Shown here piece by piece: positions 35,884-44,211 of a DNA stretch of 64,000 nt. The notes beneath the pieces are model-generated. The model was not told the DNA's origin, did not search any database, and saw only the letters and a list, made by a program, of their open reading frames with translations. The position numbers were made by a program, and so were the translations under genes. How positions within the stretch are numbered: position 1 is the stretch's first letter; every line of letters starts with the position of its first letter. The stretch is from an uncultured Saprospiraceae bacterium (lineage in GTDB: Bacteria; Bacteroidota; Bacteroidia; Chitinophagales; Saprospiraceae). The stretch is taken from the NCBI GenBank assembly GCA_943788055.1, contig CALSOU010000006.1, forward strand, positions 62,001-126,000. Direction: 5' to 3'.

Positions 35884-36930
35884 TTAATTGTTGGCAGGAT
35901 CTTCTTCTGGCAAGGTATAATCCTTTTGTTTCTTTCCAAAAACTGAGACGTTGATATATCGTTTTGGATTTAGACGTAAGTCTTGCAATAACAAGCCGAT
36001 TTCTTCACTTGTATTTTCAAGTTCTTTGTATAGTTCTTCGTCGTTCACTAGCTTACCAAGAGACCCCTGTCCACTTTCTACTTTGGTAACGAGGTCGTTC
36101 ACTTTTGCCATAGTTTGATTGGTTGTTGCTATTGTTCCCTTCAGATCATCAACAACGGCATTCGTTGAGCTCAATGCTGAATTTGCCGATTCAACAATTT
36201 GAGCTATGTTGGCATTCTTGAGATCAACAGTGACCTCTTCAACATTAGCTAAAATATCTGTAATCTGTCCACTACTTGAGGCGAGTGTATTGCTCAGACT
36301 ACTTAGATTTTTAGTAACATTTTTTACGTCATAAGTTGAAGAAGCTAGGACAACATTGAGTTTCTGTGTTATTTCATTAAGACTTGCGATGGTAGCTTGC
36401 AAATCTTCAAACATAGCATTGAAGTCTGATTCTCCTCCATCTTCACCGCCGAACATATTTTGTATTTTATCTTGAGCAGTCTCCATGTAACCGTCAAGTG
36501 TGTTCTCACCCAACATACTATTTATAAGACTTACACTTTTGCTTTGTAGTTTGTCACCATCTTCAAGACAATCGCCGTTTCCAGAACAAGGTTTGTCAAA
36601 TTCGATTGTAAGCGCTTTTCCGCCCATTAGTCCCGTACTTGTAAGAGCGGCTACCGCATTTTTAGGGATATGCCCGACGTTTTCAATAGTAAACTTTACA
36701 ACGACATTGTTTACGTTGTTTTGATCCAAATCAACAGCCGTAACATTTCCTACTTTTACCCCATTAATGAGTACGGGCGACGAAGGAGAAAGCTGATCCA
36801 CGAAAGCATAATTGGTTTCAAGATTAAGACTTCTAGAAAAGATGTCTTGTCCTTTTAGAAAATTATACCCCCAAATCATCGCAACTGCTACGATCAAGAC
36901 TAATGCACCAATTTTTACCTCTTTATTCAT
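35884..36930 (-). CDS. MlaD/MCE-family lipid transport protein
   Basis: 348 residues from the ATG at 36930; the frame runs back to a TTG at 36948, which is less likely. An N-terminal membrane helix (IGALVLIVAVAMIWGYNFL) is followed by one MCE domain (about 37-115: YAFVDQLSPSSPVLINGVKVGNV, GLMGGKALTIEF). A long helical region (about 150-330, MASSSG-type heptads SLNEITQKLNVVL, TIATTNQTMAKVNDL) forms the usual needle. It carries phospholipids between membranes with MlaE/F-type ABC partners that are not in this window. An amidase gene upstream on the same strand is the usual Bacteroidota neighbour. Confidence 0.9.
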   Translation of the reverse strand: MNKEVKIGALVLIVAVAMIWGYNFLKGQDIFSRSLNLETNYAFVDQLSPSSPVLINGVKVGNVTAVDLDQNNVNNVVVKFTIENVGHIPKNAVAALTSTGLMGGKALTIEFDKPCSGNGDCLEDGDKLQSKSVSLINSMLGENTLDGYMETAQDKIQNMFGGEDGGESDFNAMFEDLQATIASLNEITQKLNVVLASSTYDVKNVTKNLSSLSNTLASSSGQITDILANVEEVTVDLKNANIAQIVESANSALSSTNAVVDDLKGTIATTNQTMAKVNDLVTKVESGQGSLGKLVNDEELYKELENTSEEIGLLLQDLRLNPKRYINVSVFGKKQKDYTLPEEDPANN

Positions 36931-37050
36931 CTTGTATTTATTACTCAAAGAAACCTAACAAACGATTAGTTCTTTAGTTCTGTTTTGCTAATTGACCACA
37001 AAATTACTGATATAACGTATATAAAGCTAGAATACGATAGATAAAACCAA

Positions 37051-37269
37051 TTATTTAGACTGATTTCGACTTTGGCTAGATGTATTGCGTTGAAATTTGA
37101 TTTCCTCTGCGTGAACAAAACCTAGATCCTTTAGGTAGGCTAATGATTCTTCGCGGGTGCTTTGGCTTTTATAATTAAGCATCATGTAGTGATATTCGGC
37201 ACCTGCTTTAGCGATTGTATAGTAAGGAAGTTTATTCCAGGGTAGATTGGGATCAGGAATATTACTATC
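37051..37269 (-). pseudogene. SPOR-like C-terminal tail cut off from the amidase by a stop codon
   Basis: Directly after the amidase TAA (37270-37272) the same frame stays open for 72 codons to a TAA at 37051-37053. It reads DPNLPWNKLPYYTIAKAGAE, then YHYMMLNYKSQSTREESLAY and LKDLGFVHAEEIKF. The order beta strand, YxS, Ala-rich helix, GF-x-A-x-I-x-F resembles the second half of SPOR peptidoglycan-binding domains, which commonly end Bacteroidota amidases. So the tail was probably part of the enzyme and is now lost, or the TAA is an error. Confidence 0.5.
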
Positions 37270-38058
37270 TTATTTATGTATGAGAAATGAATAGGCGGTG
37301 GGACTTGCGTCCAAAAGAGATCCGGGAGGTATTAAGTAAGTTTTAATGCCCTCGACCATTAATGAAACTACTGCTGCTTTGTGTTTGGGGTCTTGAAGTA
37401 ACTGAGCATCTTTCTCATTACTGAGATAGGCCGTCTCCAAAAGAGTTCCAGGCATCGTAGTTGATTTAAGCACATAGATTCCAGCTTGTTTGACACCTCG
37501 CTGCTTTAGCTTTGTGCCTTTTTGCATCGCATCATTTAGGTATTGTGCTAATTCTGCTGATTCTTTGAGATTTCCACCTTGATGCAAATTTGAAAATATG
37601 AGGTCCATATGAAGATTATCTTCTTCGTTATCTTCTAGAGTTAGTGATTGGTTTTCGCGCATGACTACCTCGAGGTTTTCAGCAGTTTTGTCATGACCCA
37701 TGATGTATAATTCAGTTCCGTGAATGGAGCTAATATAGTGATGGTTACAGTGTAAACTGATGAACAGGTCAGCGTTCAGATTATTAGCAAATTGTGTCCG
37801 CTCTGAAAGCTTGAAGTATTTATCATCATTTCTTGTGAGAAACACCTTTACTGAAGGTATAGAATTCTCCAGAGCTTCTTTTAGTAGAACAGCGTATTCA
37901 AGCGTAAATGCTTTTTCTTGAAGATCGCCTTGATGTGTACCAACCTCTTTACCACCATGGCCTGGATCAATGACGATTGTCTTTAACTGTTCTCCCATTT
38001 GGGCGTAGACCCAATTGCGTGAAAGGAAAAGTAGCAAAACAATAAGTAGACGTAGCAT
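37270..38058 (-). CDS. N-acetylmuramoyl-L-alanine amidase (Amidase_3)
   Basis: 262 residues from the ATG at 38058, which gives a clean signal peptide (MLRLLIVLLLFLSRNWVYAQ); an ATG at 38094 adds 12 residues. Zinc ligands are His in VIDPGHGGKE, Glu in QEKAFTLEYA and His in LFISLHCNHH; the catalytic Glu is in GTLLETAYLSNEKD. It cleaves the bond between MurNAc and the stem peptide in the periplasm, usually for daughter-cell separation or remodelling. The chain stops at LIHK, before an in-frame SPOR-like tail. The gene is followed by mlaD-like and is divergent from an OmpA-like lipoprotein gene. Confidence 0.92.
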   Translation of the reverse strand: MLRLLIVLLLFLSRNWVYAQMGEQLKTIVIDPGHGGKEVGTHQGDLQEKAFTLEYAVLLKEALENSIPSVKVFLTRNDDKYFKLSERTQFANNLNADLFISLHCNHHYISSIHGTELYIMGHDKTAENLEVVMRENQSLTLEDNEEDNLHMDLIFSNLHQGGNLKESAELAQYLNDAMQKGTKLKQRGVKQAGIYVLKSTTMPGTLLETAYLSNEKDAQLLQDPKHKAAVVSLMVEGIKTYLIPPGSLLDASPTAYSFLIHK

Positions 38059-38175
38059 TTTGTTTGTATAGATATATTGTTCAACGATAAACATATTAAA
38101 TTAAATTATAATATGATTAATTTTCGTAATATATATTGGTTTAATAATCACTTGTTTTAGTAGGATATTCATTAA

Positions 38176-38204
38176 TTTTGACATTGTATTACTAACTAAA
38201 TTTG
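38176..38204 (+). promoter_or_regulatory. Promoter TTTTG-N16-TAAATTTG, leaderless start
   Basis: TTTTG at 38176-38180 and TAAATTTG at 38197-38204. The ATG at 38209 comes four bases after the -7 box, so transcription is predicted to begin at or next to the start codon. Confidence 0.55.
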
Positions 38205-38208
38205 CCTT

Positions 38209-39195
38209 ATGAATAAGATTTCGAATCTGTCTGCGCTATTCCTTTTGTTTATTCTACTTATAGTAAGTTCATGTGTATCGACAAAAAAATATGATGCTCT
38301 GGTATCTGAAAAATATCAGCTCACGCGTGAAAACCTCAATCTTAAGAGCTACAAGGATTTAACATCTTCTCTCAAAGCTGAAAATGCATCACTTGAAAAA
38401 CAACTAGAGCAGTCGCTGGACTTGTTGAAAAGTCTAAATGCGAAATTTAATGGCATAAGCACAAATTACGATGACCTTCAAAAAGAGTTTCAAGCATTAT
38501 CAGCTCAAAAATTGGCTATTTTAAACTCTACCGCTGGGGAGAAATCTGCACTTGAAGCAAGACTTGCAGCAAAGCAAGATGAACTTGATAGGAAACAGCA
38601 GGCACTTATCGAGCAAGAAAGGAACATAGCACAGCAACAAAATAAGGTCGACGAATTAAGTCAAGCGATGGCAGTAAGAGAACAGCAAATCGCAGAGCTA
38701 AACGCCAATTTAGAGCAACAAAGAACAGCCCTATCAAACATCCGCCAGCAAATTACCGATGCCTTGTCAGGTTTTAATGCAGAGGAGCTACAAGTAGTGC
38801 AAAAACCCGACGGAAAAGTCTATGTTTCGCTAAGTCAAAATTTACTTTTCAAGAAAGGTTCTGATCAAGTTGATGAGAAAGGAACAGAAGCCATCATAGC
38901 TTTGGCATCAGTTTTAAAAGATCAAGCAGATATTGATATTCTTGTCGAAGGTCATACAGATAGTGATGGGACAAGTGTTAGAAATTGGGAATTGAGTGTA
39001 GACCGTGCGACAGAGGTAGTCAAAATTCTTCAGGCTGGTGGAGTAGAACCTCAGAGATTGGTGGCTTCTGGTCGGGCATTCTATCTGCCAGTCGCTGAAA
39101 ATGATACAGAGGAAAACAAAGCAAAAAATCGTCGAACGGAGATTATTCTTTCACCGAAACTAGACCAATTGTACCAGTTAATTCAGAAAGAATAA
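38209..39195 (+). CDS. OmpA-family lipoprotein with coiled coil
   Basis: 328 residues. Lipoprotein signal peptide ending LIVSSC-VST (Cys22). A long coiled coil spans about residues 28-185 (LEKQLEQSLDLLK, KQDELDRKQQALIEQE). The C-terminal OmpA/MotB peptidoglycan-binding domain spans about 205-320, with LLFKKGSDQVDEKG, VEGHTDSDG near residue 247 and NRRTEIIL near 305. The protein should be anchored in the outer membrane by lipid and hold the cell wall through the OmpA domain. It is divergent from the amidase gene and followed closely by the DUF6438 gene. Confidence 0.92.
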   Translation: MNKISNLSALFLLFILLIVSSCVSTKKYDALVSEKYQLTRENLNLKSYKDLTSSLKAENASLEKQLEQSLDLLKSLNAKFNGISTNYDDLQKEFQALSAQKLAILNSTAGEKSALEARLAAKQDELDRKQQALIEQERNIAQQQNKVDELSQAMAVREQQIAELNANLEQQRTALSNIRQQITDALSGFNAEELQVVQKPDGKVYVSLSQNLLFKKGSDQVDEKGTEAIIALASVLKDQADIDILVEGHTDSDGTSVRNWELSVDRATEVVKILQAGGVEPQRLVASGRAFYLPVAENDTEENKAKNRRTEIILSPKLDQLYQLIQKE

Positions 39196-39245
39196 TATGG
39201 TTGTGGAATTTAGCCCAATTTTACGTCAATATAGAAAAGGAAATT

Positions 39246-40493
39246 ATGAAAGAGAATATTATAAAAAACAGTTGTCGATTTATCCCATCACAATTACATT
39301 GGATTTTCCTCATCGGAGCTGCAATTAGTTGGAGCTCGTGCTCAACTGCAAAAATGGATACTCCTGAAAATGCCAGTAAGCTTGCAAACTATTCGAAAAG
39401 TGCATGTTATGGTGACTGTCCAGTTTATGATTTGTCCATTACAACGGATGGTAAAATGGTCTATAATGGAAAACGAAATGTTGATAAAGTCGGGGTTTTT
39501 GAACAACAACTAACGAAAGAGGAGTACTCCAAGCTAGTGAAGTCCTTGCGCAAAGCGAAATTGGATCAGTATGACAATACGTATGACGAAGATATTGCCG
39601 ATGGTGCGATTACTCGTCTTACATACTTTTCAGATAACAAAGTTCAGCAGATTTCTACGAAGTTTACCTATCCTGGCGATCTAAAGTCTGTTATGGATGA
39701 GCTTGAAGTCTTGGCAACTCGAGAAACAGGATGGGTGCAAGTTAATGTTCCAATAGAGAAAGAAAATAAACCAGTAATGGAAAAGAATGATCAACCTACA
39801 AGACGTATTATTTCTTACAACCAAGGTCCTTGTTTTGGAACATGCGCATATTTTAGTCTTGACATATTAACGGATCAGACTGTTCTATACGTTGGAAAGA
39901 AGTTTGTCAAGAAAGAAGGGATTTGGGAAAAGACTTTGTCAAATAGAGAATACGCGGAGATTGTATCACTTTTTGCCCACGAGGACTTTACGAGTCAAGT
40001 AGGTGTATATGATCAGAATATTATGGATGCGCAACAGTTTACTATTACTTACACTAATCGAGATGGTATTGCTAAGACGGTAAAAACTAAAATAACTCAG
40101 ACTCCCCACATTCAGGAGATTATATCCAAAATGAATCAACTTGTTGAAGGAAGGGGCTGGGACAAGAAGGAGGCAGACAAGGATGCTGTTCCTTTGGAAT
40201 CAACGATTTTGGTAAGTCTTTCGCCAAAAGTTGATGCACGAAAGTGGATTATAACAAAAAAGCACCTTGGTCTCAAGATTGTCCGATTTTTGTCACCGAA
40301 TGGAACTTACTTCTTAGTAAGCTATGATACAGAGCAAGATATAAATCGAGTGATGGAAGAGTTAAGACGTGATCGCGATATCTTGAATGTTGACCGAGGC
40401 GATCGTCCTTCCAAGCCACGTACAGGATCAGGTGTAAAGTATGGTAAAACCGGTAGTCGCGGTACTGGAAGACTTGATGGCGGCGGAAATTAG
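39246..40493 (+). CDS. Lipoprotein with two DUF6438 domains
   Basis: 415 residues from the ATG at 39246, which has a purine-rich AAAAGGA five bases upstream; a TTG at 39201 starts the same frame but is unlikely. A lipoprotein signal ends SWSSC-STA. Two repeats of a DUF6438-like domain follow: SACYGDCPVYDLSI (about residue 55) and QGPCFGTCAYFSLDI (about 195), each with the C-x-G-x-C pair. A third, different alpha/beta domain near 300-380 (KKHLGLKIVRFLSPNGTY) resembles protease propeptide/inhibitor folds only loosely. The end is basic and glycine-rich (GSGVKYGKTGSRGTG). Function unknown; likely outer-membrane anchored. Confidence 0.75.
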   Translation: MKENIIKNSCRFIPSQLHWIFLIGAAISWSSCSTAKMDTPENASKLANYSKSACYGDCPVYDLSITTDGKMVYNGKRNVDKVGVFEQQLTKEEYSKLVKSLRKAKLDQYDNTYDEDIADGAITRLTYFSDNKVQQISTKFTYPGDLKSVMDELEVLATRETGWVQVNVPIEKENKPVMEKNDQPTRRIISYNQGPCFGTCAYFSLDILTDQTVLYVGKKFVKKEGIWEKTLSNREYAEIVSLFAHEDFTSQVGVYDQNIMDAQQFTITYTNRDGIAKTVKTKITQTPHIQEIISKMNQLVEGRGWDKKEADKDAVPLESTILVSLSPKVDARKWIITKKHLGLKIVRFLSPNGTYFLVSYDTEQDINRVMEELRRDRDILNVDRGDRPSKPRTGSGVKYGKTGSRGTGRLDGGGN

Positions 40494-40536
40494 AGAGAAT
40501 ATTTGACAGATAGTTATTTTAAGATAAACACGTCCT

Positions 40537-40552
40537 CGAGGCTTCAGCCTCG
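40537..40552. other. Perfect hairpin between convergent genes
   Basis: CGAGGCT-TC-AGCCTCG is a perfect palindromic stem between the DUF6438 and lptD 3' ends. No T tract follows on either strand, so it is not a clear terminator; it may limit readthrough or protect 3' ends. Confidence 0.4.
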
Positions 40553-40777
40553 TAACTCTTCTGCAATTTTTCACGACCACGAAAAGTCTCCCACATTTCT
40601 GAATTTCAATACAACAAAAAACAGAAGCTCGATCAACTGCGGTAAGCAGGTCGGAAGAGTTGCACTTTGTCAATTATTCTATCAATATTTACGTCCTTAA
40701 AAAGTTAATGACGTGGAGCATTTGTATATATGATAAACTGTAAGAAATTAAATTGCTGTCGAAGGATAGGTAAATTC

Positions 40778-43507
40778 TTAAAAATCAAAATTCCCTCTGT
40801 TATAGTTATACTTCAAGAAATCTAATGTTCCTGAATTAACACCAATAAAGAAGTTGAAGGTAGAGCCGCCGCCATTTGTAAGACCAAAAGCTCCGCGTGG
40901 TTGCCATGAGAATGTCATTCTCCAGCAATGCAGATCTCTTGAGAAACCTAGATCAGGATAAGTATATCCTTCTCGACTAAAGTCGTAACCAAAGTTTCCT
41001 AGATTCAACATCCATTTGTCTGTAAGCTGAATGTTTCCGCTTATATTTATTGCATTGCTAGAAATCCCTCTAGTTATTAAGCCATTAACATTCCGATAGG
41101 TATAATCAAGTTTATATTCAAATCTGAAATTATCAAATAGCTCTGGTAAACTTAGTAAAACAGGACTTTTTCTGGTAGAATTGCTCTTCTTGATTTCCTC
41201 ACCTTTAATCCAACCGCGAATTTCTTGAAAACTTAGTCTCGTGGTGGTTCTAACGGTGAAAACGGACACGGTAGGAAGGCTGAATTCATCTTCCCAAAAA
41301 AATTGGTCCCTTTCACGACCATTTTGAATCTTATATGGATTCAAAGTCATTGCATAATTGATAGATGAACGTTTCTTGAAGAAAGTTGACCGCCCACTGA
41401 TCATCGGATCTGCTAGTCGGAATGAGTCAGCAATAAAGTTATAATTCGTTGAAACTCGAAAGTTTGTTAATTGATACTTCTTGTCAATACTATCTTTTTT
41501 ACTGTAGTACTTCAACTCCACTACATTCTCTGCGCTGAAATTCAGACCTAGATTTGCTTGCCTTGGTCTAGCCGAGAATACGCCGGAAGGAATAATTGAA
41601 TAGGTCTCTAGATCAGTGACACCTTCTCGAAAGTCCGTGTCAAAGGTTCGTTCATAAGGAGTCTGGGTATCTGGATTATACGCAAGTGCTATTGATGGTG
41701 TAGTCGTATGTCGAAAGCCTCGTAGAAATCCCTTTTGTTTGGTTTCTGTCCAAAATAGTTTGGTTGAAACTCCAGCCGAAATATTTCCGGTTCGAAAAGG
41801 TAAAAAAGCTGCTCCGATATCCTCTTGAATTACTCCATAAGTAGTGTCGACCAGCTGCGTGAAGGTGCCGTCCGGATTAGTAAATTGTCCCACCGTGTCG
41901 AGAACAAGTTCATTGGACAGAGAGCGTTCAACTTCTTTGAAGAACCATACCTCTTGATAACTTGCAGATGGATTGAAACTAAAATATTTTAAGAACTTGA
42001 AGTTGGCATTACTAGTTGCTCGATGTTCTACACCATATCTAGCATCTCGCCATGCTTCTGCAGTATAAAAAGTAGTATCTGTTGCTTGGAGGTAATTCTT
42101 AAATTGCGAGCTATATTGAAGACCGATTTTTTCGTACCATCTTTCTTTCCCGACTTTTACTTTGCGCTTGAATGGGTATATCTGGCGCATATTTATACGA
42201 CCCTCAGGTAGCGTCAAATTGACCGTTCGCTGACTAAGAGATTGAACAAAGTTTGCTCCAGCTGTAAGTGACCATGGACTTGAGCCAAACTGATATGAAT
42301 AGTTAATACTTGAACTTAAGTTATCTCGATTGGTGGATCGAGCATCCGTTCGATTGAGTCGGTTGAATCCAGCAGTTTGAATATCGACAGAAGTTGAAAA
42401 GCTTCGGAAAGGATGTGCTTTTCGATCTTGGTTGTGTTTCCAATAGAAGCGATAAGAAATGTCTCGCTCAAATTCACCAGTTTCAAGTACTTCATTCCGA
42501 CGACTACTGCGCGTCAGAAGAAACTGGCCGTTATACTTGTATTTCTTATTGTAGTTGAGGGCAGCATTGATACCCCAACTTCCTCTGAGGTAGACATCAC
42601 CCGTAATTTTTGCATCTAGATAATCATTGATAGGGAAATAGTAACCAATGTTAGTCATTCCGAATCCCCATACTGGTGATAGATCGTAGGACTTTGGTAA
42701 AATCAAGCCAGAAGATTTTCCTCCTGCAATCGGAAAGAATCCAAAAGGAAGCCACAGTGGGGTAGGTACGTCGGCAATTTCGAGTCTAGAAGGCCCTATT
42801 ACCGCAAGTTTTTCGGGTACCACCTTCAATTTGTTTGTGCGGATTCCAAAATGTGGATGATCAAGATTACAGCTCGTAACAATGGCATCTTGATTATAGA
42901 TCACATCGTTTCCACTTGAGTCTGGTGATGAAACAAATTTTGTCAATGCTCCGTGCACAAATAGTTCTCCTTCTTTGGTGACAGCCTGTTTTACAATACC
43001 TTTCTCTGTTTTGAAATTATATTTTAGATAATCATACTGGAAAGTTGTCTCACCTTGCACAAATGTGGCCTTCGATTTTAGTCTTCCAGATGTGTCATAG
43101 GTCGCAACTGCTGTTGCTAAATTACTTTCGAAATCAAATGTGATATAATCACCTTTGACTTGAATATCTTGGTAGTTTACATAAGCCTCATCCCATAAGT
43201 GGACAATCTTGTTAGCTAAGTCGATCTTTTTGCGACCTTTCGAACCATAGTCGATTTCATCAGATAATGCATCAGGACTTTTGTTGAATTTCGGTGCTTG
43301 TTTTCGTATTGGGTTCCCAAGGCTGTCAAGAATAAATTGAACTGAGCTGTCTTGCTGAATTCCTGCAGTATCTAAGGCAGAGAATATCATAGTAGAATCC
43401 ATTACAGGAATGGTGTCTATCGAAGTGTTCATTGTATCCGTAACCTGACTTTGGGCCCACGAGCCCCATAGAATACAAAAATAGAATAAGATTAAATTTC
43501 GACGCAT
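40778..43507 (-). CDS. lptD: LPS-assembly protein LptD
   Basis: 909 residues from the ATG at 43507 (a TTG at 43513 starts the frame two codons earlier). Signal peptide MRRNLILFYFCILWG ending AQSQ. The OstA/LptA-like jelly roll follows (about 95-230: DYITFDFESNLATA, GIVKQAVTKEGELFVHG). The conserved region VPTPLWLPFGFFPI near residue 255 introduces the large beta barrel to the C-terminus (GTLDFLKYNYNRGNFDF). It forms the outer-membrane LPS translocon with LptE. It fits the Kdo and heptose genes found further on. No cysteine disulfide pattern of the enterobacterial type is seen, as is normal in this phylum. Confidence 0.9.
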   Translation of the reverse strand: MRRNLILFYFCILWGSWAQSQVTDTMNTSIDTIPVMDSTMIFSALDTAGIQQDSSVQFILDSLGNPIRKQAPKFNKSPDALSDEIDYGSKGRKKIDLANKIVHLWDEAYVNYQDIQVKGDYITFDFESNLATAVATYDTSGRLKSKATFVQGETTFQYDYLKYNFKTEKGIVKQAVTKEGELFVHGALTKFVSSPDSSGNDVIYNQDAIVTSCNLDHPHFGIRTNKLKVVPEKLAVIGPSRLEIADVPTPLWLPFGFFPIAGGKSSGLILPKSYDLSPVWGFGMTNIGYYFPINDYLDAKITGDVYLRGSWGINAALNYNKKYKYNGQFLLTRSSRRNEVLETGEFERDISYRFYWKHNQDRKAHPFRSFSTSVDIQTAGFNRLNRTDARSTNRDNLSSSINYSYQFGSSPWSLTAGANFVQSLSQRTVNLTLPEGRINMRQIYPFKRKVKVGKERWYEKIGLQYSSQFKNYLQATDTTFYTAEAWRDARYGVEHRATSNANFKFLKYFSFNPSASYQEVWFFKEVERSLSNELVLDTVGQFTNPDGTFTQLVDTTYGVIQEDIGAAFLPFRTGNISAGVSTKLFWTETKQKGFLRGFRHTTTPSIALAYNPDTQTPYERTFDTDFREGVTDLETYSIIPSGVFSARPRQANLGLNFSAENVVELKYYSKKDSIDKKYQLTNFRVSTNYNFIADSFRLADPMISGRSTFFKKRSSINYAMTLNPYKIQNGRERDQFFWEDEFSLPTVSVFTVRTTTRLSFQEIRGWIKGEEIKKSNSTRKSPVLLSLPELFDNFRFEYKLDYTYRNVNGLITRGISSNAINISGNIQLTDKWMLNLGNFGYDFSREGYTYPDLGFSRDLHCWRMTFSWQPRGAFGLTNGGGSTFNFFIGVNSGTLDFLKYNYNRGNFDF

Positions 43508-43594
43508 TAGCAAGCAACTTCTCGGTATCCAACGGGCAAAAATAGTGATTCGCGTGTTGCATGTAGAGGATTTAAGAAAGAATTAAGCTTTGAA

Positions 43595-43627
43595 TTGCTT
43601 CCTCTTAGTCCAGCAGTGGTATTTTTG
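43595..43627 (+). promoter_or_regulatory. Promoter TTG-N22-TATTTTTG
   Basis: TTG at 43595-43597 and TATTTTTG at 43620-43627, 44 bases before the lipoprotein gene. A leftward -7-like box TATTTTTG also lies at 43537-43544 before lptD. Confidence 0.5.
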
Positions 43628-43671
43628 CCTATATTGAGTGTACAAAACAAAGTTTTTTTATTCAACTAACT

Positions 43672-44211
43672 ATGACTTCTAAACTGATATTCAACAGATT
43701 AAATGCCTTGGTTGTACTTCTTTGCGTCGGGATTATTACAACTCAGTGTAAAAACGAAAAGGCATACACAACTATCCCATTTGATTCTATGTTATCTCTC
43801 AAGGTTGTCATAAGACCAGGAGAGAATATAAATCCTTTTACGCAGGAAAAATATGATTTCATTGGTGCTCCAGCGGCAATAGGATGGCAAAAGGATTCTC
43901 CTCAATTTCCTTTTTTGATGATCGGTTCAGGATTGAAGAAAGGAGATCGATATTCGAGTTACTTTGTTGCTTCTATTAGCTTTGACTTTCTGGGCGAGTC
44001 AAAAATAATGGGAGTTTCGATACCTGTTGAGGCTAAATTCAGAAGCGTAGAGATTGAGCGATTTGACCAACTTAATACGGAGTATGTCCAAGTCCAATTG
44101 TTGATCAACGATTGGCTTGAAAACGCTTTCAAGGATGGCGATATTAGCAATATTCGCTGGAAGAATGAAGCTGATATTTATCGAAAAATGAAAGAAACAA
44201 ACATTAAATGA
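43672..44211 (+). CDS. Pyrophosphatase-like lipoprotein, probably inactive
   Basis: 179 residues with a lipoprotein signal ending ITTQC-KNE. The remainder follows the plan of family I inorganic pyrophosphatases: SLKVVIRPGENINPFTQEKY at the start, SKIMGVSIPVEAKFRSVE in the middle and a helix-rich end LLINDWLENAF, RWKNEADIYRKMKET. That end closely mirrors the usual IIxxWFxNYKG...GWxDExxAxKEI. The acidic metal ligands are missing: the usual GDGDxLD is KKGDRYSSYFV and the usual D-x-D-x-K reads GESK. It is likely a pseudoenzyme or binding protein. The following acetyltransferase gene overlaps its stop by four bases. Confidence 0.6.
   Translation: MTSKLIFNRLNALVVLLCVGIITTQCKNEKAYTTIPFDSMLSLKVVIRPGENINPFTQEKYDFIGAPAAIGWQKDSPQFPFLMIGSGLKKGDRYSSYFVASISFDFLGESKIMGVSIPVEAKFRSVEIERFDQLNTEYVQVQLLINDWLENAFKDGDISNIRWKNEADIYRKMKETNIK

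Noticed and set aside
40503-40700. 65-codon frame between DUF6438 gene and lptD
   Set aside because: No conserved look, low complexity, and overlaps a perfect hairpin; probably chance.
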